Shown piece by piece: positions 9,407 to 18,364 of a stretch of 64,000 bases of DNA. The notes under the pieces were generated by a model, which did no database searches, was not told the DNA's origin, and saw only the letters and a list, made by a program, of their open reading frames with translations. Position 1 is the stretch's first letter; each line of letters opens with the position of its first letter. The position numbers were made by a program, and so were the translations under genes. Source of the DNA: Chryseobacterium wanjuense (GTDB lineage Bacteria > Bacteroidota > Bacteroidia > Flavobacteriales > Weeksellaceae); NCBI RefSeq assembly GCF_900111495.1, contig NZ_FOIU01000004.1, forward strand, positions 1 to 64,000, written 5' to 3'.

Positions 9407-10196
9407 TCTTTACTTCCAATTCCACATTGAGAGCAAATGCGTTTTCATCTTCATCGGTGGCTATGAGTACGGCATTGTATCGGGCAGCAGGCATTTTGCT
9501 TATATCGATATGGAACGATTTTGAGGTTTGTGGTAATAATCCCATTGGCTGGCTGGAAAAAACGCCCAGCTTTTGGCCATCTTTTTTGTAGATTTCTATG
9601 GTTGCGGTTGGTTTGCAATAGAGATTTCCATTGTTGGCAATGGCAACTTTCAGAATCTGGCTTCCGTTTTCTCTTTCGATTTTTAAGCCTTCAAATTTTA
9701 AGTCAGGTTTTGCTTTTTCAGAATCAAAATCTGTAATCACCTGAATGGCATATCGAACGATCGACGTAATATTTATCCCTTCTTTTTCGTTGCTCGGCTT
9801 TATATTTTCCACAGGTTCTACCATGATCACGCTCCAATAGCTTCCCGCATTGGAAAGCTGTTTGGGTACTGTGATCTCGTAGAAGACTTCTGTTTTTTCT
9901 TTTGCTTTTAAAGTGATAAGATTGGTGTTAAGCTTAATCCATTCTGCATTGGTTTTTACATTCGTATTGGGAGCGGTATAGCTGATAGAGCCATCCGACT
10001 GATACGTGAAATCCTGCAAAAATAATTTTACACTTTGTGGCTGACTGCTTGTATTTTCTAGGGAAATTTTTCCTTTATAGACTTGTCCGTTTTCTACTTT
10101 ATAATTGTGGGTAAGACCGTTAAGAATTACAATATTAGCCCGTAAAAGACAGACTGGTAACAGAAAAATAAGCAAAAGGGAAATATGCTTTATCAT
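9399..10196 (-). CDS. Periplasmic two-domain Ig-like protein, chaperone-like or DUF916-like
   Basis: Protein of 265 aa from the ATG at 10196, which directly precedes a signal peptide (MIKHISLLLIFLL). An upstream in-frame start would add an unlikely tail. The mature part looks like two Ig-like beta domains. The first (about 20-135) has KGKISLENTSSQPQSVKL, a DGSISY segment and SNAGSYWSVIMVEP, recalling the DUF916 domain of WxL operons and more loosely PapD-type chaperones. The second (about 150-260) ends VLIATDEDENAF. No membrane anchor is visible after the signal peptide. The downstream usher-like gene overlaps it. A chaperone role for the small subunits is suggested by gene order, not by a conserved catalytic motif. 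Confidence 0.55.
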   Translation of the reverse strand: MIKHISLLLIFLLPVCLLRANIVILNGLTHNYKVENGQVYKGKISLENTSSQPQSVKLFLQDFTYQSDGSISYTAPNTNVKTNAEWIKLNTNLITLKAKEKTEVFYEITVPKQLSNAGSYWSVIMVEPVENIKPSNEKEGINITSIVRYAIQVITDFDSEKAKPDLKFEGLKIERENGSQILKVAIANNGNLYCKPTATIEIYKKDGQKLGVFSSQPMGLLPQTSKSFHIDISKMPAARYNAVLIATDEDENAFALNVELEVKND

Positions 10197-10295
10197 TTTT
10201 AATGTAAAGTTTGGGTTGAAACAAAGACAAAAGAACAAGGAAGAAACTGCTGAGCGATTTCTCCGTATTAAATTTTAAGGGTTTTCAGACGATGA

Positions 10296-10874
10296 TTAAT
10301 TATCCGAAATGGTGTAGGTTACCGTAGCGACAGCTGTTGCAGTGGCTTCCAGATCGGCATAACTGGCGACTGTTCCGGGGCCGCTTCCGGGAGCTAAAGC
10401 ATATGTAAGGTTATGACCATTGTTGGCACCATCACCAGTGTACGCACTTCCGATTCCGGAAATGATGGTTTGATCTGCTGCACTTAATGTCAATTGCGCT
10501 GAAGGCGTTCCTAATGTTCCTCCGCCGGCTCCGGTTGCCGCTGCAGCCGTTACTCTGATGTCAATTCCGGGGATGATGGCATTTACTTTTACAGAAACAT
10601 TACGGGTGGCATCCGCAACAGATTTGATGGATGAATAGTTCAGCCAAAGGGTGTTGTTGGTGCCGGTAGGTGTTACAGGAAGACCAGCTTCTGTAGGCGC
10701 CGTAAATCCTAAAGTAATGTTTTTGTTTGCTGCCGGTTCGATATCTACCAAAGCAACTTCCGGAACAGAGATGGTTACCGTGTGATTGTCTGTGTTCGTG
10801 TCTTGTGCACTCAGGTTGGCAGAAATTGCCACTGCCACTATAGACAAAGCTAAAGTGAATTTGATTCTTTTCAT
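10296..10874 (-). CDS. Pilin-like secreted protein A, first gene of usher-like operon
   Basis: Protein of 192 aa from the ATG at 10874 (MKRIKFTLALSI), chosen over an in-frame upstream start because it begins the signal peptide, which ends near NLSAQ. The mature N-terminus (HTVTISVPEVALVDIEP) alternates hydrophobic residues; the C-terminus VTYTISDN does so too and resembles the chaperone-recognised last strand of pilins. Gly/Ala/Thr-rich and without cysteine in the mature part. It shares at least five motifs with the 6138-6671 product. As first gene it may be the most highly expressed, which would suit a major subunit. No database family is firmly recognised; a spore-coat-U-like beta sandwich is possible. 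Confidence 0.6.
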   Translation of the reverse strand: MKRIKFTLALSIVAVAISANLSAQDTNTDNHTVTISVPEVALVDIEPAANKNITLGFTAPTEAGLPVTPTGTNNTLWLNYSSIKSVADATRNVSVKVNAIIPGIDIRVTAAAATGAGGGTLGTPSAQLTLSAADQTIISGIGSAYTGDGANNGHNLTYALAPGSGPGTVASYADLEATATAVATVTYTISDN

Positions 10875-11054
10875 GATGTTATGATTTGGTAATGTGAAGT
10901 TAGTAAAATTCATCATAGTTTGAAATATTTTTAACTCTTTTTTTAATGGTTATAGTTCATTTTCAATATTTTAACATTTCAATTTTTAATGGTTAAAATA
11001 TTTCTGCATTTTATAACTTTTTAATTTAAATTTTTATGATTAAACTCAATAACT

Positions 11055-11088
11055 AAAAAAGTCTTACGTTTTTTAACATAAGACTTTA
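11055..11088 (-). terminator. Terminator after the phospholipase C gene
   Basis: Read on the minus strand, AAAGTCTTA pairs with TAAGACTTT around a loop of about 12 bases and is followed by a short T run. It lies 26 bp beyond the phospholipase stop and isolates that operon from the pilin-like operon downstream. Confidence 0.75.
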
Positions 11089-11113
11089 CATTGTTTTTTG
11101 AAATATTATAAGC

Positions 11114-13465
11114 TTAGGCCCAGTGTGGATCTGAAACTGTAGGCTTTCCGGATTCTATTCTTCCTGCAAAATGCCAGCTGTTTTTCCCTGAAACAAGTTT
11201 TATATCGTACCAGCCTTTCATTTTATTTAAATCAATAATGATTTTTTCCTGTATCATGGTTAAGGTAATTTCCGTTTTTTTCTTTTCATAGCCATTTTCC
11301 AGATCAAGACGTATATCGGCACTCTCTTTTTTATTCTTTTTAATTAATAATTCAAGCTGATTTTTTGATGAAATGTTATTCAACGAAATTTCTAGTTGAG
11401 GATCATCTTCTCCTTTAAAATGCCTGTAAAAACCATTCGGGCCAAAAACTTCCATGTCATATTTTCCGGGCTTTACAGCGTGAGATAACTCCTGTTTAGA
11501 ATATAAAGCATACGAAAAATGGAAATTATCATTGTTAAATTGCGTTCTGTCATAGATCAATAACGGAACGGCTCTTTCTTTTACATTGATCATGGAAATT
11601 TTTCCACTCCCAAAATTCACGTGATAATTATAAGGCAAAGGGTTTGATGGCTTCAATCCTCTCTCCTGAATTTCCAAGAGATTATTATTCAATTCATTTT
11701 CTGAATACCATTTTAAATTCGGAACAGGTTTGTTTTTCGCGGAATTGATGGTCTTAGCGTAATCTTTTTGGTTTAAATAATCGATCTGCGGAATTTTTAC
11801 ATTAGATGAATTAAAAGAGGAAGTCAGATCCCCGCAAATTGCTCTTCTCCAGTCACTGATATTATCTACTGTAACATTTTTATTAAATTTTTTCTGAATA
11901 AATTTCTCCAAAAACTGCAACACCGAAGTATGGTCCGAAACTTCAGAATTGACAAATCCGCCTCTTGTCCATGGTGATGCGATAATCATCGGAACTCTGT
12001 ATCCCAAGCCCACTGTTCCTTCTATTTTTTCTTTATCCTTTATATTTGGCGAAGCCATATATTCCTGATTTATACTTACATATTCCACGCCTTCTTTTCC
12101 ATCAAAATCTACCAGTTGACTTGGATTCATCGGTGGCGCAAAAGGTAAAACGTGATCGAAATAGCCGTCATTTTCATCATAATTAATAATGAAGATCGTT
12201 TTTTTCCAGGTTTCCGGATCTTTGGTTAAAATGTTTAATACTTCAGAAATGTACCATGCTCCATACCACGGCGAACCAGGATGGTCCGAAAAATGCTCAG
12301 GCGCAACCAGCCACGAAACCAACGGCAGTTTTTTATCCTCAACATCTTTTCTGAATTGAAATAAAACATCACCTTTCGGAACTACCAATTTGTCGCCATT
12401 TTCATCTTGTCCCTCTTCCAGATTCCAATAATCGGGATCGTTGATATTTGTGGTAAAGGCTTTCTCATGAAGATTTTTTTCTGTTGGTGAAAGTTTAGCA
12501 AAATTATCAGGATGATATTTAATCTTATCTTCTTCAAGCTCGGCGATCAGAGTTTCGAATCTCTCTTTTTGCTTCGGATTTTTTTCAATTTCTTTTTTTA
12601 AATAAGAAATAATATTCGGAATGTTCTGATAATATCCCCTTGAAAATTTTACATTAAATTTTGAAAACCATTCAATCGGATTATCCGTAAAGTTGCTCAG
12701 CCAAGCTTCCTGTTCACCAGACATCCCTTTTGGAAGACTGATTTCATTCTGATAAATTTTCCATGAAATCGTGTTTTCTTCTAAAATTTCGGGGAAACTT
12801 TTCCATCTTGCCTGATGGTTTTTATCGTAATCGATATTTTCGTTGTAAACATTTGCTTTTACTTTTCCGTTTTTCTGTTCTCTGATGGTTCCTGACCAAT
12901 GAAAAAGACGGTTGGGAGTAGTTCCCGTTAAAGACGAACAAAAATATTGGTCGAAAATGGTAAACGCATCCGCCAGTTGATAATAAAACGGTAAATCTTC
13001 GCGGTTGTAATATCCCAATGTCAATGGAATATCTTTGTAATCTTTGTTTCCGGAAGCTTTTGCCTGAAGCCATTGGTCGTATTTTCCTTTATTCAGTGCT
13101 TTTTGCTGATCACTCCATGAGTGGGGAAGTGAGCTCATCCACGTTGATTTTGTATTTCTCAGATCCAGACGTGCGGGAGCGGCATATTTTCCGGAATCAC
13201 CTTTTTGAAAAAACGCAGAATGACCGTCCGGTTTTATGAAAGTTCTTTGATCTAAAAATCCTCTAACCCCTTTCATTGCTCCGAAAGCATGATCGAAAGA
13301 ACGGTTTTCCTGCATTAAAATCACCACATGTTCAGCATCATAAAAAGTTGATTCAGCGGCGGGAGCGATGGTTAAAGCTTTTAAAATGGAAGGATGCAGA
13401 ACATTGGAAGTTCCCAAACCAGCCAGCAAAAGACCCGATTTTTCTAAAAATTCTCTTCTTTTCAT
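11114..13465 (-). CDS. Phosphocholine-type phospholipase C, Tat-exported
   Basis: Bacterial phospholipase C, which hydrolyses phosphatidylcholine or sphingomyelin to phosphocholine and a lipid. The N-terminus is a twin-arginine signal (KRREFLEKSGLLLAG). The phosphoesterase domain opens with EHVVILMQENRSFDHAFG, carries CSSLTGTTPNR, which should hold the nucleophile threonine, and continues with WLVAPEHFSDHPGSPWYGA. Two smaller beta domains of the PLC C-terminal type follow from about residue 575. The length of 783 aa fits the family. It is the third gene of a minus-strand set with susC and susD (80 bp from susD), suggesting joint expression and a role in using phospholipid-derived phosphate or headgroups. 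Substrate preference is not visible. Confidence 0.93.
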   Translation of the reverse strand: MKRREFLEKSGLLLAGLGTSNVLHPSILKALTIAPAAESTFYDAEHVVILMQENRSFDHAFGAMKGVRGFLDQRTFIKPDGHSAFFQKGDSGKYAAPARLDLRNTKSTWMSSLPHSWSDQQKALNKGKYDQWLQAKASGNKDYKDIPLTLGYYNREDLPFYYQLADAFTIFDQYFCSSLTGTTPNRLFHWSGTIREQKNGKVKANVYNENIDYDKNHQARWKSFPEILEENTISWKIYQNEISLPKGMSGEQEAWLSNFTDNPIEWFSKFNVKFSRGYYQNIPNIISYLKKEIEKNPKQKERFETLIAELEEDKIKYHPDNFAKLSPTEKNLHEKAFTTNINDPDYWNLEEGQDENGDKLVVPKGDVLFQFRKDVEDKKLPLVSWLVAPEHFSDHPGSPWYGAWYISEVLNILTKDPETWKKTIFIINYDENDGYFDHVLPFAPPMNPSQLVDFDGKEGVEYVSINQEYMASPNIKDKEKIEGTVGLGYRVPMIIASPWTRGGFVNSEVSDHTSVLQFLEKFIQKKFNKNVTVDNISDWRRAICGDLTSSFNSSNVKIPQIDYLNQKDYAKTINSAKNKPVPNLKWYSENELNNNLLEIQERGLKPSNPLPYNYHVNFGSGKISMINVKERAVPLLIYDRTQFNNDNFHFSYALYSKQELSHAVKPGKYDMEVFGPNGFYRHFKGEDDPQLEISLNNISSKNQLELLIKKNKKESADIRLDLENGYEKKKTEITLTMIQEKIIIDLNKMKGWYDIKLVSGKNSWHFAGRIESGKPTVSDPHWA

Positions 13466-13483
13466 ATTGAATAGTAATAGAAA

Positions 13484-13517
13484 GAAACCGCAAGTTAATT
13501 TCTTTTCCTGCGATTTC
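13484..13517 (-). terminator. Weak intercistronic hairpin between susD and phospholipase C
   Basis: On the minus strand GAAATCGCA pairs with TGCGGTTTC around a loop of about 16 bases, followed by a T-rich but interrupted tract. It could reduce read-through from susD into the phospholipase gene, or stabilise the susCD transcript 3' end. Confidence 0.35.
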
Positions 13518-13545
13518 TTTAATGTTTAAAAAAATAATTTAGATT

Positions 13546-15021
13546 TTATTGCAACCACCACGGTTTAGAATTGATGTTATCATTTCCTCCGTATTGTGAT
13601 GCCAATGCAGCCTTAAGATTAGCATTGTTGTAATTGTACTCAGATTGTGGATACCGGAATCTGAAAGGTGCTGAAACTCCTGTCTGTAAAGGGAAGTTTG
13701 GGTAACCTGTTCTCAGATAATCGTAATAGGAAGTCCATTGTGACTGATGGAACATTGTCATGTATTTTTGTGTCATGATTCTTTCCAGTTGTGTTGCCAA
13801 AGGAGCTGAATTATCATACACAACCAGAGGAGTCGCCAGATAATTATTAACATCAAATCCTGAAAAATACAGACCAGGATTTTTTACATAAGTCTGATAA
13901 AAACTAAAACTGGCTTTAATGGCATTGTCGTAATGTGTTTTTGCCGATCCTGAAATCCAACCTCTTGCCGTAGCTTCAGCTAAAATAAATTCTAGTTCCG
14001 AATAGCTTAATACTGATGAAGGCTCGTTGGTAGCATCTTTGTAGAAACGGTCGTTTACTTTAGAAATGTTTTTTGCTGTAATTAAAGCTGCATTATCAGA
14101 ATAAGGAGAAGTTGGGTTTCCTCCGTTATACCCTGTAAAATCAGTGATGGGTTTTCCTGCTTCTTTTGCTCCGGTTGTCTGCGCTGCAAAAGTGAATAAA
14201 CGTGGATCTTGTCTTGTTTTGAATAAATCAATAAAATAATTGGCCATGTACAAACTCGACCCGTAACCACTGTTGTTGAACATCGTGTATCGGCTGTCTG
14301 CAGCGTCTACGAATTTTAATTCTCCGTTGTCTGCAATAGATGTCATTAAAGTCTGGCTTCCTGCGATGGATGCGAATTCCGTTGCAACGTTGTAACTTCC
14401 AATGGTCGCTTTTTTAGACATTGTTATCAAAATTTTCAATCGGAAAGAATTGATCAGTTTTTTCCATTTTGTTGCGTCGCCGTTGTAGATGATATCGCCT
14501 TCGATTTTATCGTTTTGATTGATTAAATCGTTGGCTTCTTTTAATTCCGTTAAAATTCCCGCCATCACGGTTTCCTGAGAATCGTACTTTGGCTGGGTAA
14601 TTCCTGATTCTCCTTTTACGGCTTCAGAATAAGGGATGCTTCCGAATTTTAAACTTAAATTAAAGAAATACAAAGCCCTGTAAAATTTACCGATGGCCTG
14701 GTAATTTTTATTGTTAAGTTTTTCTGCTTCCTGCATCATTTTCACCGTATTCAGAAGGCCTTTTGTGTAAACATCGAATGAGGCATCGCTCCACTTCATG
14801 TACTGATAAGTATTTTCACCGTCTGTCCCGATCATCATTCTGGAAGCATACATATTGTCGCCATTCACCTGAAAAGCATTGGAAGAAACGTAGGTCAACA
14901 AATATTTCGGATCTACACTTGCCTGATCATTCGGGTTTTCATTGATGGTGTCAAGATTAGATTCGCAAGAAGTCAACGCTAATAATCCAACTACAAAAAT
15001 TGATTTTATAATATTTTTCAT
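13546..15021 (-). CDS. SusD/RagB-like lipoprotein beside phospholipase C
   Basis: Outer-membrane SusD-family lipoprotein of 491 aa. The signal peptide ends with a lipobox (LALTSC) and the mature N-terminus has the typical DTINENPND. Helical TPR-like repeats follow (YQAIGKFYRALYFFNLSLKFG), and the C-terminal part has the family's QKYMTMFHQSQWTSYYDYLRTG and FRFRYPQSEYNYN. It starts 17 bp after the susC stop on the same strand, the standard paired arrangement. Ligand unknown; the downstream phospholipase C makes a lipid headgroup or phosphate-containing ligand a reasonable guess. Confidence 0.93.
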   Translation of the reverse strand: MKNIIKSIFVVGLLALTSCESNLDTINENPNDQASVDPKYLLTYVSSNAFQVNGDNMYASRMMIGTDGENTYQYMKWSDASFDVYTKGLLNTVKMMQEAEKLNNKNYQAIGKFYRALYFFNLSLKFGSIPYSEAVKGESGITQPKYDSQETVMAGILTELKEANDLINQNDKIEGDIIYNGDATKWKKLINSFRLKILITMSKKATIGSYNVATEFASIAGSQTLMTSIADNGELKFVDAADSRYTMFNNSGYGSSLYMANYFIDLFKTRQDPRLFTFAAQTTGAKEAGKPITDFTGYNGGNPTSPYSDNAALITAKNISKVNDRFYKDATNEPSSVLSYSELEFILAEATARGWISGSAKTHYDNAIKASFSFYQTYVKNPGLYFSGFDVNNYLATPLVVYDNSAPLATQLERIMTQKYMTMFHQSQWTSYYDYLRTGYPNFPLQTGVSAPFRFRYPQSEYNYNNANLKAALASQYGGNDNINSKPWWLQ

Positions 15022-15038
15022 TTTGATTTTTCTTTTAA

Positions 15039-18000
15039 TTAAAATTTAAGATTAAACCCTACTCCGATCCATCTGCTTGAAGGATCCTGAATATCATTTC
15101 CTGTCCCGATTTTGTAATCCGGATCCGAATAAAGATTTTTAGATTTTTTCCACATCGCCAGATTGTATCCTGAAATATTTGCCGTGAAGCCTTTTACCAT
15201 ACCTCTTGGGTTTAATAAATAAGAGAAGTCATATTCCAGAACTACGGATCTTAATTTCACGAAAGTTCTGTCGAAAACGTTGGCAAATTCTTCACTTTCA
15301 TCTTCTGTCACTCTCGCCTGATAAGGATAATTCTGTGCCCAATCCTGGAAGCTGATGGCTTTGGTGTGTGGCGTGTACGTTCCTGTTGCTGCATTATAAT
15401 TTACACCATCCGGAACAAAATAATACGTTCCCGGATTTGCATATTCCAGATCTCTGTATTGTGTAGAATTCGGATGCTTTCCGCCCCACCACATTTTTTC
15501 TACCACCTGCGATCTCATGACACCACCGACACTTCCGTCGATTCCGATATTCAAAGTGAATTTTTTATATTTAAATGTATTGTTGAAACCAAACGTCCAA
15601 TCCGGATTGAAATGTCCTAGATTTGTCGGTGTGTTTGCTCTTGTCGGCATTCCTGTTTCGGCATTCAGGATCACTTTTCCGTCTGGGGATTTTTGCCAAG
15701 TGTAGTCGTAGTAACTATCCATTCTCTCTCCAAGTTTGATATTGTTGTAAACCGGCATATTGTCGTAAATGGAAGTCAGTTTCTGTTCGTAAGTACTCCA
15801 GTTGATCAATGATTTCCATGTAAAATCGGATGTTTTAACTGGTGTTAATCCTAATGAAATTTCAAGACCTTTCGTAGTGTATTCGTTTCCGTTCACATAT
15901 TTTGAGGTAAAACCTGAAGGTTGCGCGCTTGGGAACTGAAGGATATTATTATAATCCAATGTTCTAAAATAAGTAGCGTCCAACGTAATTCTATTGTCGA
16001 AGAAACCTGCACTTAATCCTAATTCATAAGATTTTGTCTGTTCCGGCTTTAATGTATTTTCAACATTTAAAGTAGTTGGATAATAATAGGTAGGATTTCC
16101 GTTGAATGTAATTCCGCCATTGTTTACATAATAATTTCTGATCGAGTAAGGCTGAAAATCATACGCTACCTTTGCCCACGAAGCGGATAATTTTAACAGG
16201 CTGATGGATTCCGGCATTTTAATTAAATTCGAAACAACAGCACTCAATGAAGCGGAAGGGTAGAAATATGATCTGTTGGCTTTCGGGAGGGTAGAAGACC
16301 AGTCGTTACGACCAGAAACGTTTAAGAAAAAAGCATTGTACAAACCAACGTCAATCGTTGTATAGGCACTGTAAATTAACTTTTCTTTTAAATAATCATA
16401 ATATTTTACAGCTCCGACAGAATTATCCAAAGTATATAATTCCGGAATTTTCAAGCCATCTGTTGAAGCATTATCCACATCATTTTTATAGTAAAAAGCA
16501 GAACCTCCAGCATTGATCGTGAAATCAAAATTTTCAGAAATTTTCTTTTTATACGTTGCTAAAACATCATAGTTGAGGTTCCAGGTTTTGGTATCGTTCA
16601 AAATATAGCCACCACTTCTCGGTGCACTGTAATTAAAATAAGAATATGGGCTTAGAATTTCCTGTTTGTTGTGGTTTTCCACAATGGAAATTTTCCCTTT
16701 TACCGAAAAATCTTTCGTTGCTTTATATTCTAAACCTGTCTGTGCATTGATAATGTTGGTTCGGTTTTTATTTTTATAATATTCTGCTCCAAACCATGGG
16801 TTGTTGTACCATGCGTAGTTCCAGTTGGCTTGTGCAGTTCCTTCTTTTCCGGGAATCCACATATGATTTTTAAGATCTCTTCCGTCTACATCGCCTCCCA
16901 TCCAGATCAGAATCGTGTACATGTGACCACTTGGGTTGTAATCGTAATTCGGAATATTTGGGGTAAAAGTCTGATTAAAATTAAATTTAGTATCAAAAAT
17001 TAATTTTTCGCCTAAATGATTTTCAGATGAAAAATTTACACCATAACGCTGAAGATAAGACTCAGGAACCCGGTCGTCATAGTTCATGAAATTTCCTGAA
17101 AGTCTGTAAACATCTTTATTATTTTTATAACTAATCGAAAAATTGTTATTATTAATTACCGCTGGTTTCAGGAAAGTATCCAGGTTATCATGATATTTCC
17201 AATCGATCGGAACTCTTTCGTATCTTGATTTGTCATCATACTGAGTTCCCGTCACTGCTCCATACCACGGCGTTACCTGTCCTGTCACTTTATCTCGGAT
17301 CGGGCTGTTCCATTGTGCGATTTTCAATCCGGGAGTAAATTTCGGACCCCAGATCATATCTCCATCGTTCACACCGCCATCGGCTCCGTCCCAGAATTCA
17401 TATTTTCCGTGCGAACCGTTTCCGTATTCTGTCTGAGTTTTCGGAAGGTTGGTAAATCCCGCTGTGACCATTGTGTTTTGAGAAAATTCAACTGTGAAGC
17501 CTTTCTTTTTTGCACTTTTTGTAGTAATCAAAACAGCGCCGTAACGGCCTCGCGAACCGTAAAGAGCGGAAGCAGTTGCTCCTTTCAATACGTTGATATT
17601 GTCAATATTATTTGGATCTAAATTTTGGAAAACTTCTTTTTCAACAATCACTCCGTCGATTACAAAAACGAGATTTGAATTTCCTCTTAACGTAAATTGC
17701 GGAGCCTGTTGCATTCCTGTTGGGTTTGAAACATTTAATCCGGCAACCTGCCCTGAGAATAGATTTCCGATGCTTGGAGTTGTGATTGTTTCAAATTGTT
17801 TTGTTCCAACTTCCTGAGTTGAGTAACCGATTTTTTCTTTCTTTTTTGCAATACCTAAAGCGGTGATGACAACACCCTCGATCTGTTTTTCATTAACCTT
17901 TTTTAATACAACAGAATAATTTCTTTTGTTTGAAACTTCGATAGTATACGTGGAAAATTCCGGTGAAAAAAACTCAAGGACATCTTTCGGATTGGCTGAG

Positions 18001-18179
18001 ATGGTGAAATTTCCGTTTTCATCGGTGGTAGCCGTTTTTCCGGTGTTTTTGTCGGTAACATTGACGCCTGAAACACCAGAGCCGTTTTCGGATTTTACAT
18101 TTCCGGAAATGTTGATTTCTTGAGCAGTAAGATAAAGGGGAAGTAAAAAAACCGCAAAAGTAGCTAAAGTCTTCTTCAT
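15039..18179 (-). CDS. SusC/RagA-type TonB-linked transporter beside phospholipase C
   Basis: Full-length SusC-family transporter (1046 aa). The signal peptide ends near LTAQ, then comes a carboxypeptidase-regulatory-like domain at about 20-100 (NISGNVKSENGSGVSGVNV, TTDENGNFTISA). A TonB-box-like segment (VVITALGI) and a plug domain (GQVAGLNV, LVFVIDGVIVEKE, NVLKGATASALYGSRGR) follow, and the barrel ends GVGFNLKF. Unlike the transporter at 707-3613 it keeps the N-terminal accessory domain. It is the first gene of susC-susD-phospholipase C. A TAAATTTG box at 18191-18198 lies only 11 bp before the ATG, implying a very short leader if used. Confidence 0.94.
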   Translation of the reverse strand: MKKTLATFAVFLLPLYLTAQEINISGNVKSENGSGVSGVNVTDKNTGKTATTDENGNFTISANPKDVLEFFSPEFSTYTIEVSNKRNYSVVLKKVNEKQIEGVVITALGIAKKKEKIGYSTQEVGTKQFETITTPSIGNLFSGQVAGLNVSNPTGMQQAPQFTLRGNSNLVFVIDGVIVEKEVFQNLDPNNIDNINVLKGATASALYGSRGRYGAVLITTKSAKKKGFTVEFSQNTMVTAGFTNLPKTQTEYGNGSHGKYEFWDGADGGVNDGDMIWGPKFTPGLKIAQWNSPIRDKVTGQVTPWYGAVTGTQYDDKSRYERVPIDWKYHDNLDTFLKPAVINNNNFSISYKNNKDVYRLSGNFMNYDDRVPESYLQRYGVNFSSENHLGEKLIFDTKFNFNQTFTPNIPNYDYNPSGHMYTILIWMGGDVDGRDLKNHMWIPGKEGTAQANWNYAWYNNPWFGAEYYKNKNRTNIINAQTGLEYKATKDFSVKGKISIVENHNKQEILSPYSYFNYSAPRSGGYILNDTKTWNLNYDVLATYKKKISENFDFTINAGGSAFYYKNDVDNASTDGLKIPELYTLDNSVGAVKYYDYLKEKLIYSAYTTIDVGLYNAFFLNVSGRNDWSSTLPKANRSYFYPSASLSAVVSNLIKMPESISLLKLSASWAKVAYDFQPYSIRNYYVNNGGITFNGNPTYYYPTTLNVENTLKPEQTKSYELGLSAGFFDNRITLDATYFRTLDYNNILQFPSAQPSGFTSKYVNGNEYTTKGLEISLGLTPVKTSDFTWKSLINWSTYEQKLTSIYDNMPVYNNIKLGERMDSYYDYTWQKSPDGKVILNAETGMPTRANTPTNLGHFNPDWTFGFNNTFKYKKFTLNIGIDGSVGGVMRSQVVEKMWWGGKHPNSTQYRDLEYANPGTYYFVPDGVNYNAATGTYTPHTKAISFQDWAQNYPYQARVTEDESEEFANVFDRTFVKLRSVVLEYDFSYLLNPRGMVKGFTANISGYNLAMWKKSKNLYSDPDYKIGTGNDIQDPSSRWIGVGFNLKF

Positions 18180-18190
18180 TTTTTTGAGGA

Positions 18191-18198
18191 CAAATTTA
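18191..18198 (-). promoter_or_regulatory. Candidate -7 element (TAAATTTG) for susC-susD-phospholipase operon
   Basis: On the minus strand this is an exact TAnnTTTG box, the Bacteroidota -7 element. No TTTG is found at the expected -33 distance, and the distance to the ATG is very short. It is a plausible but incomplete promoter. Confidence 0.35.
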
Positions 18199-18364
18199 GC
18201 GGTGTACTGTTACCTGAACTTTAATGTGGTATTACGATAAATATATCATTTCAGTAGGAGACAATAGAAAAATTAATGAAATTATAAACATAAAAATTAT
18301 GATTACCTCAGAGATTTTTGCTTTTTTATATAGTGTTATTATAAGGTATAATGCAGTTTTCAGG

